A stretch of 8,963 nucleotides of DNA from JAJNPS01 sp031426185 (GCA_031426185.1 JANPKV010000265.1:1-8963), one strand, 5' to 3'; shown: positions 1 through 6,967, counted from the stretch's first letter. Translations and numbers: made by a program. The notes: generated by a model not told the origin, from the sequence alone.

Positions 1-1381
1 CTGTGGCGAGCCTGCGAATATCGGCGGCAGAGTGGATTTCCGTCACGCAGTACAGCGCCGACTGGCCCAGCCCCAACCCTTCGCCCGAAATGTCCTTGCC
101 GCCAAAGATCCCGCGGGCGCGCAGCGCGTCGTTGATCTCGGCCACCGTCTTTCCGGTCTCGTCGAAGTTCACCACGAACTCCTTGAAGGTTTGTCCGAAC
201 GGCACCCGCACGCCGGGCACCTGCGCCAGCAGGCCGGCGGCATAGCGCGCCCTCGTGACGATCAGCGTGCCGACCTCGCGGAACCCCTCCGGTCCCAGAA
301 GGCTCATGTAAACCGCGCCCGCAATCGCCCAGAGATAGGTGGAATTGCCCGTCCAGTCCTTGCCGTTCTCGCGCATGCCGTAGGAATTCTGGTGCGCGCA
401 GGCGAGGCCAAAGCCGAACTGCCCCGGCTCTTGCGTTTCGGCAATCGACACCAGAAAGCCGTTGTATTCGCGCACATAGCGCTCCTCGTCGCGTGAGGCG
501 ATATAGCCGCCCACACCGCCGCCGCAGTGCATGTGCACGCCCAAGGGTTGTGTCGGGCCGACCACGATGTCGGCGCCATAGTCGCCCGGTGCCATCACCA
601 CGCCAAGGCTGATCGGATCCACGCCAACGATGGTTTCGGCCCCCGCCGCGCGTGTCATCGCGGCAATTTCGGCGGCCCCGGTTTCCAGCGTGCCCAGATA
701 GGCGGGATTCTCGAAATACACCGCAGCCACGTCGGGCCCCAGTTTCGCACGCAGATCGGCCAGATCCATCCGGCCGGTGACGGGATCAGCGGCCACCAGG
801 TCGACCGCGATGTGGCTGGCCATGTCCGCAGGCTGGCAATAGGTCCGGATCACCGACAGGCGCTCCGGGTCGCTGAAGGCGGGCACCAGAACACGCCGGC
901 GTCCGGTGATCCGCGCCGCCATGCGGATCGCATGACCGATCGCGCAGCCCCAGGAATAGACCGGCAACTGCACCACATCGAGGTTCAACAACGCGCCAAG
1001 CTGGCTGGAAAACTCGAACCATGCCTGATTGCGCCCGTGGTCGGACTGATAGGACCCCCAGACATTCGTCGCAAACTCTGTCCGCCCCACGATTTCGTCC
1101 ACCACCGCCGGGACGTGATGCTGCCAGACGCCCGCGCCAAGGAACGACAGGTTGTCCTCGCAGCTGTGGTTGCGGCGCAGCTTTGTGACCAGATCGCGCT
1201 TCAACTCCATCTCTGAATTCAGCGCGGGCGGCAGGTTCAGCGGTGTCTTGCGGTAATGGTCGGCGGGGATCTGGGCAAACACCTCGTCCACCGACCCGGC
1301 ACCGATTTCGGACAGCATGGCCTTCAGCACACCGGGGGCAGAGTTTGCCATCCATGGATGGGCGCGGGTCGCGGATGTCAT
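1..1381 (-). CDS. gcvPA: Divergent glycine dehydrogenase (decarboxylating) subunit 1-like protein, 3' end cut by window
   Basis: The protein resembles the N-terminal half of the glycine cleavage P-protein, which in split systems is GcvPA and pairs with the PLP-carrying GcvPB to decarboxylate glycine and load H-protein. 460 codons are visible with no stop, against about 450 residues for known GcvPA, so only the tail is missing. Family-like stretches are FLGAG (80-84), an aminotransferase-type fold, GVDPISLGV (253-261), ADIVVG (270-275) followed by TQPLG, and AVYMSLLG. Several canonical P-protein motifs are absent. The YQPE.SQG loop is replaced by Y111-QSDHGRNQ. YDGGTA is replaced by Y142-SWGCA. 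The REQHIRR.KATSNIC block is replaced near 330-347 by a segment with HQNSYGMRENG. PLP lysine is not expected in this subunit. The start ATG has GGAG (1388-1391) 6 nt upstream. The gene lies 64 bp after the AcoX-like gene and is probably co-transcribed. Membership of the superfamily is firm; glycine as substrate is not. Confidence 0.85.
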   Translation of the reverse strand, partial: MTSATRAHPWMANSAPGVLKAMLSEIGAGSVDEVFAQIPADHYRKTPLNLPPALNSEMELKRDLVTKLRRNHSCEDNLSFLGAGVWQHHVPAVVDEIVGRTEFATNVWGSYQSDHGRNQAWFEFSSQLGALLNLDVVQLPVYSWGCAIGHAIRMAARITGRRRVLVPAFSDPERLSVIRTYCQPADMASHIAVDLVAADPVTGRMDLADLRAKLGPDVAAVYFENPAYLGTLETGAAEIAAMTRAAGAETIVGVDPISLGVVMAPGDYGADIVVGPTQPLGVHMHCGGGVGGYIASRDEERYVREYNGFLVSIAETQEPGQFGFGLACAHQNSYGMRENGKDWTGNSTYLWAIAGAVYMSLLGPEGFREVGTLIVTRARYAAGLLAQVPGVRVPFGQTFKEFVVNFDETGKTVAEINDALRARGIFGGKDISGEGLGLGQSALYCVTEIHSAADIRRLAT

Positions 1382-1445
1382 GGCAGGCTCCATGTTTTCT
1401 ACAGGGCGTATTCTGCACAAAAGTTTACATAACGCACAGGGCTAT

Positions 1446-2552
1446 TCAATCCGTTCCGATGCGCATCATCGTGAATCTTGCGGCCCCGGTCTGAACGCGG
1501 ACAAATCCCGCCAGGTCCGCATCCAGTTCCGGATCGCCGGTATCGACCCACAGGCGCGGCGTTTCGAGGGCGGCCAGCTTGTCCTCGGTGGCAAGGACCG
1601 TCAGCCCGGCCCGGCCCGCCCGGCGGATCAGGTCGGGACCGATCTGCTGGTTGCCGCGTCCCAAAAGGAACCCCTGCCGGCCCGTCACCCCCAGTATCAG
1701 CCGCACCGGCAGGTCTTTCGCCAATGCCGACAACTCGGCCGCCGTCGCCTCGCGCGCGACGCGCCGCTTGCCCAGCACGGCATCCACCCCCAGGAGCGAC
1801 GGCGCCAGCCCCAGCGCCCGCGACACCGCCCCCGCACTGGTACCGGGGCCGATGACATGCAGCACGCCCTCGGGCATCGCCGCCGCCACCTCGGCCGCCG
1901 CCGCCGCCAGTCCTGCGGCACTGTCCCGGCGCGGCCCGCCCTTGGCGGCCTGCATCAGGCCCCGCGCGATCGGCACGCGGGCATGGGCATAAAGCCGAGG
2001 TGCGATGTGGCCCGCGCGCAGGGCCACCTCGTCGATGTCCATCACCTCGGCGTCATCGGTCCATCGCACGCGGTCCGGGTTGCCCACCAGATCCACCAAG
2101 AGATGCCCCGCACATTCTGCAGATACCGCGAACACGCCGGAATGCATCTTGACCCCGCAGGGTATGCCGAGGAGTCCCGTCCCCGGGGGCAGGCAGCCCG
2201 CAACATCGCGCGCCGTCCCGTCCCCCCCGGCAAACACCACCAGGTCCACCGGCCCCATCGCGGCCAGCACCGCTTTGGTATCGCGCGCCGTGCCGGTCAA
2301 AGGGCCGATGTCGACCGCCGCGACAGCCAGTCCTGCGGCCCAGTCCGCCCCCAGCACGCCAGGGCCCGCCGCAATCGCCATGCCCGGATGCGCCCTTGCC
2401 AGAACAGCCAATGCGCGCGCGGCGCGTGGCCCGGCCTGCGGCACCGCCCCCCGAAGCAGCGCCTGTGCGACGGTATCGGGACCATCCGTGCCCTTCAGGC
2501 CCGTTGCCCCGCCCAGACCCGCCACCGGATTGACGACCAGTCCTATCCGCAC
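1446..2552 (-). CDS. ATP-NAD kinase family protein (AcoX-like)
   Basis: This is a 368-residue cytosolic protein of the NAD kinase/diacylglycerol kinase fold, in the subgroup that includes AcoX of acetoin gene clusters. Visible motifs are the N-terminal GLVVNPVAGLGG (4-15), DT at 91-92, the diagnostic nucleotide-binding GGDGT (109-113) followed by ARD, and GIPCGVKMHSGVFA (129-142), typical of this subgroup. The C-terminal part has a GPGTSAG loop and a FLLGRGNQQIGPD segment, also family-like. NAD kinases phosphorylate NAD to NADP, but the true substrate of AcoX-type proteins is not established and I do not assign one. The start is GTG: an ATG 8 nt upstream (2560) is out of frame and soon hits a stop, while AAGGAAGGA at 2560-2568 sits 7 nt before the GTG. 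A candidate promoter lies directly upstream, so this gene probably heads the transcript that continues into the GcvPA-like gene. Confidence 0.9.
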   Translation of the reverse strand: MRIGLVVNPVAGLGGATGLKGTDGPDTVAQALLRGAVPQAGPRAARALAVLARAHPGMAIAAGPGVLGADWAAGLAVAAVDIGPLTGTARDTKAVLAAMGPVDLVVFAGGDGTARDVAGCLPPGTGLLGIPCGVKMHSGVFAVSAECAGHLLVDLVGNPDRVRWTDDAEVMDIDEVALRAGHIAPRLYAHARVPIARGLMQAAKGGPRRDSAAGLAAAAAEVAAAMPEGVLHVIGPGTSAGAVSRALGLAPSLLGVDAVLGKRRVAREATAAELSALAKDLPVRLILGVTGRQGFLLGRGNQQIGPDLIRRAGRAGLTVLATEDKLAALETPRLWVDTGDPELDADLAGFVRVQTGAARFTMMRIGTD

Positions 2553-2559
2553 CGCTTCA

Positions 2560-2568
2560 TCCTTCCTT
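2560..2568 (-). promoter_or_regulatory. Shine-Dalgarno for the GTG start at 2552
   Basis: Read on the minus strand, AAGGAAGGA precedes the GTG at 2552 by 7 nt. It fixes the GTG as the start of the AcoX-like gene, because the nearby ATG at 2560 overlaps this site and is out of frame. Confidence 0.7.
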
Positions 2569-2584
2569 TCGCGCCCGTATGAAC

Positions 2585-2613
2585 ATGATCGGCGCGCGCA
2601 GACCGCCGGTCAA
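2585..2613 (-). promoter_or_regulatory. Candidate sigma70-type promoter of the AcoX-like/gcvPA transcript
   Basis: On the minus strand TTGACC (2608-2613, 5 of 6 matches to the -35 consensus) is followed after exactly 17 nt by GATCAT (2585-2590, 4 of 6 matches to the -10 consensus). Transcription would start near 2578, about 26 nt before the GTG start, leaving room for the Shine-Dalgarno site. The prediction is from sequence alone. Confidence 0.45.
2601..2611. promoter_or_regulatory. 11-bp palindrome overlapping the -35 box, possible operator
   Basis: GACCGCCGGTC is a perfect inverted repeat around a central C. It covers most of the putative -35 element and the start of the spacer, where a repressor would block RNA polymerase. 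Short GC-rich palindromes occur by chance in such DNA, so an operator role is only a possibility. Confidence 0.25.
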
Positions 2614-2650
2614 TGCCCCGGCAAAGTTCCACCGCGTCACGTCAGATCAG

Positions 2651-2673
2651 GGCGTTCGCATGTCCTGCACGCC
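2651..2673 (-). terminator. Hairpin after the binding-protein stop, no T-tract
   Basis: Starting within the TAG stop, the minus-strand transcript can form GGCGT-GCA, loop GGACA, TGC-(GA bulge)-ACGCC: eight base pairs with a 2-nt bulge. No U-run follows, so it is not a classical intrinsic terminator. It may stabilise the 3' end of the sensory operon mRNA or aid termination. Confidence 0.35.
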
Positions 2674-3857
2674 TAGTCGGCCTCGGAGGACCAGGGAAAG
2701 TTGATATAGTTTGCACGCGTCTCGAAGCAGACGTTTCCATACATCCTCAGGTAAGACGCGCGGCGTTCGGGGTCGGCATAGACCGCAGCCGGATCGGCAA
2801 AGTCGGCCTTGTAGGCGTCAAGGTTCGCCGCACTCAGCGCACGCGGCAGGATGTCGATGGCTTGCGGGATCTGCTTTCCCTCCAGCCAGTCGGCGGCGTG
2901 TTGGCCCATGGCATACCCGAAGACCGACGAATTGAGGCTGATGCTGACCTTGTAGGGGCCGCCTTTTCGTATCTCGGCGACGGCCTCCGGCTCTCCGTCG
3001 ATGCCGCCGAGGAACTGATCCGGCCGATCCTTTCCCGCTTCTCGCAGCGCGGCAAGCGCGCCGAGGACCACCCCGTCAGCCCCAAGCACCACATCGACAT
3101 TCGGATGCGCCAACAAGATCGTCCGCATCGTCGCAAGGCCGCCCTCCTTGCTGACCGGGCTGGGCGAGATGTCGGCCACGATCCGTACCCCAGGCATGTC
3201 TGCGAATGTATCGCGGATCGCAGCAAAGCGGGGGGTCAGGAACTGAATGCTGTCTTGCGTCAACAAGACAACATCAGCCTCGCCGCCCAGCTCGTTCTGA
3301 ATGTAGGCGGCGGCGGCGTCGGCAAGTTCTTTTCCGGTCAGATACTGGGGCGCATTCAGCAGCGACGTCGCCGGCGGTGCCACCACGGTGCCGACATAGC
3401 TGCCAGACCAGATCAGCGCCTGCAGGCTTTCGGTCAGCGACCCAGGGTCCACCGGAGAGACGACGACGCCCGCAGGCTTTTCCAGATTCAGCGCCTGCAA
3501 CTGGGCGACCATCCGGGCCGGGTCGTTTTCAGCCAGAAGGGCCTTGAACTCAAGGCCACGGTCGGCGGCTGCCATGGAAAGCCCGCGTTCGATTCCCAGC
3601 ACGAATTCACGCGTGTTGTCTTTGGCAAAAGCCAGCATCGGGCTGAGGTCCGCGGGCGGAGTGCAACCGGGCAGATCAGGGTCAAACGGCGCAAGCACCA
3701 CGGGAACGGTGATCCCTTGCGGCTTTTCCTGCCCGAGGCTCGCGCTTGCCGCGAAACCAATCATGCCAGCGGTTGCAAGAACCCTGCCGACGCGATCGAC
3801 CGACCATACCCCGTTGCCTGCCATGCTTGGTTCCCCCGCGTACAAAGCTTGTCTCAT
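2673..3857 (-). CDS. Orphan sugar-type periplasmic substrate-binding protein (RbsB-like)
   Basis: This is a 394-residue exported protein of the Peripla_BP_4/RbsB class, which binds small ligands (often sugars) between two lobes. An N-terminal signal peptide has Arg at 22 and 25, a hydrophobic core near 26-37 and a cleavage site near ASA-S (38-40). There is no lipobox. Binding-protein hallmarks are GVVVSPVDPGSL in lobe one, VVLGADGVVLGALAAL, and GIDGEPEAV with D287, equivalent to the ligand-contacting Asp of RbsB. The only two cysteines, C65 and C377, lie near the two ends of the mature protein. The start ATG overlaps the upstream kinase stop as ATGA. An alternative ATG at 3824 (residue 12) has GGGGGAA just upstream and gives a more typical signal peptide, so true length may be 383. 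No permease or ATPase adjoins it. As last gene of a two-component operon it more likely serves sensing than transport. Confidence 0.88.
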   Translation of the reverse strand: MRQALYAGEPSMAGNGVWSVDRVGRVLATAGMIGFAASASLGQEKPQGITVPVVLAPFDPDLPGCTPPADLSPMLAFAKDNTREFVLGIERGLSMAAADRGLEFKALLAENDPARMVAQLQALNLEKPAGVVVSPVDPGSLTESLQALIWSGSYVGTVVAPPATSLLNAPQYLTGKELADAAAAYIQNELGGEADVVLLTQDSIQFLTPRFAAIRDTFADMPGVRIVADISPSPVSKEGGLATMRTILLAHPNVDVVLGADGVVLGALAALREAGKDRPDQFLGGIDGEPEAVAEIRKGGPYKVSISLNSSVFGYAMGQHAADWLEGKQIPQAIDILPRALSAANLDAYKADFADPAAVYADPERRASYLRMYGNVCFETRANYINFPWSSEAD

Positions 3858-4876
3858 CGAAACCTTGCAAACCTGACTTGCGCTGCTGTTCCGGGCCGGC
3901 GGTCCCTGTATTCCAGCTCTGCCGTCATGTTTGATGCCATGGCCGTGACGATCCGGGTGCCAAGTCCGGTGCCCTTCACTGCGCCGCTGCGGCCCACGCC
4001 GTCGTCTTCGACCACCAGTTCGGCCCGCGTATCATCAAGCGCGCGCAAGGTCACCCGAACTTCGCCCGTCTGCCCCGGATAGGCATATTTGAACGCGTTC
4101 GAGACAAGTTCGGTCACGATGATGCCAAGGTTGATGGCGTGGTCGGTCCCAAGGCTGAGCGGCACAAGGTCTGCCTTCAGAAACGCGCCGTGTCCCTGGG
4201 CTTGCATGGTGTCTGTCAGATGGGTCAACAGGCCGTCCAGATATTCTCCCAGATCGACCTGGCGAACGTCGCCGGTGCTGTAAAGCCGCTTGTGCACCGA
4301 AGCGATTGCAAAAATCCGGGCCTTGGTTTCGGCCAGCGCGTCCTTCGCCGCCTGATCCACCAAGAGGTTGGATTGCAGGGTCACCAGCGACGATACCAGC
4401 GACAGGCTGTTGGCGACCCGATGGTTGACCTCGGCCAGCAACAACTCGGCGCGTTCCCTTGCCAGGATGACCTGTGCCTGGGCGGCTTCTTTTTCGGCGA
4501 TCAACTTCGCCTTGCCCACCGCCTGCAACAACGCCGATCCCAGGAGCGTGACGAAATCATCGCCGACTGTCTTGGCGACAAAGTCGCTCGCTCCCGCCTT
4601 CATCGCGGCCACGCCGAGGTTGGCCTCGGTGGAACCGGTGACATAGACGACCGGCGGATGGTTGCCGACCGCGACAAGCCGGGCAAGGTAATCAAGCCCG
4701 ATCTGGCCTGAAAGATAGTGGTCCAGGGCAATCACGTCGGTGGTTCGGGCCGCAAGCTTTTCCGTGGCGTCATCTGCGCTTGCGGCGTGGGTGACATCGA
4801 AGCCCTGTCGCTGCAGCGCGCGCTGGACCAACCTCGCCAGGGCTTCGTCATCGTCGATGTAGAGGACCCTGATCAT
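3854..4876 (-). CDS. Soluble response regulator-histidine kinase hybrid (REC + HRXXN/HisKA_2)
   Basis: This is a 340-residue cytoplasmic protein without membrane segments. Residues 1-118 are a receiver domain with acidic pocket D8-D9, phospho-acceptor D52, T80 and K102, all present. A helical linker (about 119-145) leads to a HisKA_2/HWE-type dimerisation domain with phospho-histidine H152 in the motif H-R-V-A-N (152-156), the HRXXN signature. The ATPase domain has the N-box around N260, DDGVG (291-295) and GTGLGTRIV (302-310). The receiver presumably gates kinase activity and could be phosphorylated by the CHASE3 kinase in the same operon. REC-HRXXN kinases such as PakF of Sphingomonas feed the PhyR general stress response; whether this one does is unknown. 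The start ATG overlaps the preceding stop as ATGA and has only a weak Shine-Dalgarno, suggesting translational coupling. The stop overlaps the binding-protein start in the same way. Confidence 0.92.
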   Translation of the reverse strand: MIRVLYIDDDEALARLVQRALQRQGFDVTHAASADDATEKLAARTTDVIALDHYLSGQIGLDYLARLVAVGNHPPVVYVTGSTEANLGVAAMKAGASDFVAKTVGDDFVTLLGSALLQAVGKAKLIAEKEAAQAQVILARERAELLLAEVNHRVANSLSLVSSLVTLQSNLLVDQAAKDALAETKARIFAIASVHKRLYSTGDVRQVDLGEYLDGLLTHLTDTMQAQGHGAFLKADLVPLSLGTDHAINLGIIVTELVSNAFKYAYPGQTGEVRVTLRALDDTRAELVVEDDGVGRSGAVKGTGLGTRIVTAMASNMTAELEYRDRRPGTAAQVRFARFR

Positions 4877-5319
4877 TCTGTCTCGGCGATCTGCACGACA
4901 GAAAAGAACATGCCCAACTGCCGGATCGCATTGGCAAAGCCCTCATAGCTAACCGGTTTGGTCATGTAGAAACTGGCGCCCTCGTCATAGCAGCGGCCGA
5001 TTTCCTGGGCGTCATCGGTAGTTGTCAGGACCACGACCGGCACGCGCTTGAGATGGGCGTTCGCTTTCAGCCGCCTCAAGATATCGAGCCCCGACATGTC
5101 AGGCAGGTTCAGGTCCAGCAGGACCAGAAGCTGGCGCCCCACATTGACCTCGCCGCTTTGGTCAGCGCCAAGAAGGAATTGCAGGGCGCTGGTGCCGTCG
5201 GAAAACGCTTCGATAGAATTGTTCACATTGGCCCGTCGGATGTTCTTTTCGATCAGCCGGGCGTGCCCTTCATCATCCTCGATCAGGACGATGGTCACCG
5301 GTGAGATGGATTCGGTCAT
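4873..5319 (-). CDS. Single-domain response regulator, Rcp1-like
   Basis: This is a 148-residue stand-alone receiver. The acidic residues E14, D15 and D16 lead to phospho-acceptor D69 in the LLDLNLPDMSG stretch. T99 and K121 (followed by P122) complete the active site. The N-terminus (IVLIEDDEGHARLI) and the length are typical of the Rcp1 group, single-domain partners of cyanobacterial phytochrome-type kinases. There is no output domain, so it must act by protein contact or phosphotransfer. It lies between two kinases, so it may receive phosphate from the CHASE3 kinase upstream and relay to, or drain, the second kinase. AAGGA (5328-5332) sits 8 nt before the ATG. Both ends overlap neighbours by ATGA. 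Confidence 0.92.
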   Translation of the reverse strand: MTESISPVTIVLIEDDEGHARLIEKNIRRANVNNSIEAFSDGTSALQFLLGADQSGEVNVGRQLLVLLDLNLPDMSGLDILRRLKANAHLKRVPVVVLTTTDDAQEIGRCYDEGASFYMTKPVSYEGFANAIRQLGMFFSVVQIAETE

Positions 5320-6836
5320 TCTATCCGTCCTTCTGGAGCCCGGTCGGTCATCGGAATTCTTAATGTGAAAGTCGTGGCCACGTCGAGGGTCGATGCGACC
5401 GACAGGGTGCCGCCAAGCCGCCGTGCGACGGTGCTGGCGGATGCAAGGCCGATACCGTCCCCCGGCTGGTCCTGCGCGCCCGCCCGGCGAAAGGGGTCAA
5501 AGATCCGCTCCAGGTCGCGCGGATCGATGCCCCTGCCATTGTCCTCCACCTCCAGCTGCAACTGGTCTCCGTCGCATTGCCGCGCCCGCACAGAGATCAG
5601 AAGCTCGCGGTTTTTGGAGCGGTACTTCACGGCGTTCTCGAGAAGGTTGCCAAGGATCTGGTCCAAGGCAACCCGGTCGGTCACCACGAAAGGCACGGAC
5701 ACGTCCTCGATGATCGTCCCCCCCGCGCTTTGGACGAGGTGGCGCACCGAATCCGCCGATGCGGCGATGACCTCCCTCAGATCCAGCGTTTCGCGGTGCA
5801 GGGTCCTGCGACCCTCACGCGCAAGCGACAGAATGGCCTTGATCAGGTTGTCCATCTTCTTGGTCGAGGACCGGATGAAATAAATGGCTTCCGGGATATC
5901 CTGCGTTGCGGCGATCTTTGCGTCTTCGCGCAGCGCTCGCGCAGATTGGTTCGGGCCCCCCGTCGGCTCGAGCGCTGCAACCAGTTTCTTGATTCCGGTG
6001 TCGAGTTCGCTGGTGAATCCCATGATGTTGACCAGCGGCGCGCGCAGATCGTGGGTCACCACATAGGCAAAGCGCTGGATCTCGGTATTGGCCTGCTCCA
6101 GGTCGGCCGTCCTTGCTTCGACCTTGGATTCCAGATCGGCGTTCAGCATCGCGAGATCGGCCTGGGCCGAGGCAAGCGCCCGGGTTTGCTGCAGGACGGA
6201 CGCCGCCGCGATGCCCACCACCACGACGATGATCACCCCGCCGATGATCGTCACGGTGCGCAACCAGGCGGCATTCGCGCGCTGTTCGGCAATCCCTTCT
6301 GTCAGGCGGTCGTCGGCGGCAAAGATGATGCCCGAAAAGAATACATTCGCCTCATCCATCAGGGCCTTGCCCCGGTTCGTGCGGAACTGTGCCATCACGT
6401 CGGCATCACGCCGGTCGCGCTTGAGTTCGATGACCGTCTCCATGTCGGAAAGAAGGTCTGCCGCCAGGACGCCGAGCCGGTCCACCAGTGGCTGGGTCTC
6501 GGGATATTCCTTGGCCGAACGCTGCAGCGCGTCGCGCCAGCGAAGGGCCTCACTGCGTGCCGTGTCGAACGGGGCAAGATAGACCTCGTTGCCGCTGAAG
6601 ATAAAGCCACGCTGGCTCGACTCGGCCGACTGAAGGGCGTTCCGAAACTCGACCGCCGCGGTACGCTGGTTGCGCGTGGCGATGGCCTCATCGAAATTTC
6701 TGCGCGAACGTTCCGCCAAAAGGAACGTCATGACGACAATGCCAACAAGGACCACAAATCCGAGTGTCAGGAACACCACCGGCGAGCGTAGCCGGGTCGG
6801 TACCGGAGGTATCGGGCTTTCGGTTCCGTCTGCCAC
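5316..6836 (-). CDS. CHASE3-domain membrane sensor histidine kinase
   Basis: With the GTG start chosen here it has 506 residues. TM1 is about 20-40. A periplasmic all-helical CHASE3 domain follows (about 44-188, with the family-like ESSQRGFIFSGNEVYL at 72-87), then TM2 (about 192-213) and a coiled-coil linker (218-253). The HisKA domain has H262 in VTHDLRAPL. The HATPase_c domain has N401, DNGRG (432-436), F446-DPF and GDGIGL (459-464). Between the HisKA helices there is extra sequence (about 286-312) absent from typical kinases of this type. The frame stays open to a GTG at 6926, adding 30 residues with a CxxC, but no Shine-Dalgarno precedes that codon. AGGGAG lies 9 nt before 6836, so the shorter form is preferred. 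It is the first gene of the four-gene operon and probably its input sensor. It lacks a receiver or PAS domain. Confidence 0.9.
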   Translation of the reverse strand: MADGTESPIPPVPTRLRSPVVFLTLGFVVLVGIVVMTFLLAERSRRNFDEAIATRNQRTAAVEFRNALQSAESSQRGFIFSGNEVYLAPFDTARSEALRWRDALQRSAKEYPETQPLVDRLGVLAADLLSDMETVIELKRDRRDADVMAQFRTNRGKALMDEANVFFSGIIFAADDRLTEGIAEQRANAAWLRTVTIIGGVIIVVVVGIAAASVLQQTRALASAQADLAMLNADLESKVEARTADLEQANTEIQRFAYVVTHDLRAPLVNIMGFTSELDTGIKKLVAALEPTGGPNQSARALREDAKIAATQDIPEAIYFIRSSTKKMDNLIKAILSLAREGRRTLHRETLDLREVIAASADSVRHLVQSAGGTIIEDVSVPFVVTDRVALDQILGNLLENAVKYRSKNRELLISVRARQCDGDQLQLEVEDNGRGIDPRDLERIFDPFRRAGAQDQPGDGIGLASASTVARRLGGTLSVASTLDVATTFTLRIPMTDRAPEGRIE

Positions 6837-6845
6837 GGGCGGCTG

Positions 6846-6851
6846 CTCCCT
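6846..6851 (-). promoter_or_regulatory. Shine-Dalgarno supporting the GTG start at 6836
   Basis: AGGGAG on the minus strand lies 9 nt upstream of GTG 6836. No comparable site precedes the other in-frame GTG at 6926, so this favours the shorter sensor kinase. Confidence 0.45.
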
Positions 6852-6967
6852 GCGTCCAGCGCACCCCTTCGGGAGCGGCAGCAAAAACTGTGTGCAGTTT
6901 AGGCACCGACCATCGATCGTCAACACGTTAGCCGACCGCGGAAACCCCGCTACAGGATATGATCGGC

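Noticed and set aside
786..1418. Minus-strand frame of 210 codons within the GcvPA-like gene
   Set aside because: It is out of frame with the conserved GcvPA-like protein and has an Arg/Gly/Pro-rich shadow composition.
1382..1445. Separate promoter or terminator between the AcoX-like and GcvPA-like genes
   Set aside because: AT-rich fragments such as TTGAAT and TATGTA occur, but with a spacer of only 12 nt. No hairpin was seen, so co-transcription is the simpler reading.
1317..2582. Plus-strand open frame of 421 codons opposite the AcoX-like gene
   Set aside because: The product is rich in Arg, His, Gln and Pro with no domain. It is a shadow frame in GC-rich DNA opposite a well-recognised gene.
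2613..4082. Plus-strand open frame of 489 codons opposite the binding protein and kinase
   Set aside because: It spans two real genes and their junction on the other strand, and its composition is typical of antisense frames with no recognisable motif.
5577..6791. Plus-strand open frame of 404 codons opposite the CHASE3 kinase
   Set aside because: It is a shadow of the kinase. The apparent His/Asp/Gly-rich protein has no family resemblance.
6837..6926. 30-residue extension of the CHASE3 kinase containing CLNC, a possible metal-binding CxxC
   Set aside because: Its GTG has no Shine-Dalgarno. A better-supported GTG lies at 6836, just ahead of the first membrane helix. One CxxC alone is not evidence of a domain.
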